Assembly (NCBI RefSeq): GCF_037975245.1
Contig: NC_092571.1
Location: 17,665,917-17,729,916, forward strand
DNA length: 64,000 nucleotides
Source of the DNA: Apostichopus japonicus
Taxonomy: Eukaryota > Echinodermata > Holothuroidea > Aspidochirotida > Stichopodidae
Direction: 5' to 3'
In this document: in pieces, positions 63,560 through 64,000 of the stretch
How the letters are laid out: each line of letters opens with the position of its first letter
Position numbering within the stretch: the first letter of the stretch is position 1
Program-made: the position numbers and the translations under genes
The notes under the pieces: generated by a model
The model's input: only the letters and a program-made list of their open reading frames with translations
Told to the model about the DNA's origin: nothing
Database searches by the model: none

Positions 63560-64000
63560 GTAATGTTACACCTTAAAGGGAAAGCAAATCCAACTGGCAA
63601 CATTTGACAGTATGCGAGGGAATCATTAATGATGAACCCCTGCAATCCCCCCCCCCCCCCTTGTTACCAGCTCCTCTCATCATCTGCAAGCTGGTGCAAA
63701 TATTTTCATTTCTGTTGGGAGATATAATAATTTAAGAAACATTTGCAATTTTCTATTTCATACCCTAGAACAGTGGTTTGCATACTACTATGCCCATATC
63801 TTCCATGAGGACTGAACTACGATCCACTAGACACCCCTCAGAATGGATGTTTAGAAATTATCCAAAATAGCTAGGAAATCATCTTGAATAGTTTAACTTT
63901 ATCGATCTCCATTGGCAAGCTCTGGAAACAGCAGACTCAAGTTTGTATCTTGCCCTATAGTTTCATTACTGTGTATAGTTTCTTTGATAGACAAAGTACA

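Overview
The window is animal nuclear DNA: AT-rich, intron-rich, and full of microsatellites and decayed mobile elements. The domain content (a giant secreted HYR/EGF mosaic and a galactose-3-O-sulfotransferase) and the frequent octamer TAGGCCTA suggest a deuterostome invertebrate, most likely an echinoderm. The species is not identified. All exon models below were read by eye from splice signals, reading phase and protein similarity.

Layout. (1) 1331-6348, plus strand: a five-exon gene for a 166-residue secreted cysteine-rich protein. Its last coding segment is the first of three 195-bp tandem copies. (2) 9308-11466, minus strand: a two-exon galactose-3-O-sulfotransferase-like gene of 394 residues. 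Its membrane anchor lies on a separate upstream exon that a single-exon reading misses. (3) 15483 to beyond the right edge, plus strand: one very large gene. It has a signal-peptide exon, a first intron of about 10.4 kb, then 26 exons encoding one HYR domain, eight EGF domains and seventeen more HYR domains. Every internal exon is phase 1-1, and about 1,890 codons lie in the window. The gene is open at the right end.

The 10.4-kb intron is a graveyard of repeats. It holds a complete 469-bp terminal-inverted-repeat element with an 8-bp target duplication, a 1.4-kb duplicated block, 130 uninterrupted ATCT units between inverted arms, and a perfect 22-bp hairpin. The HYR array has grown by repeated segmental duplication. 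The last round made 2.5-kb units (52361-58545) whose exons differ by only three or four bases. Introns carry exon stubs and exon fragments left by earlier duplications and deletions, plus a 1.46-kb insertion whose empty paralogous site is visible in the same gene.

Functionally, the large gene should make a modular extracellular adhesion or matrix protein (HYR and EGF domains, signal peptide). The sulfotransferase would sulfate galactose-terminated glycans in the Golgi. No direct functional link between the three genes can be shown from sequence.
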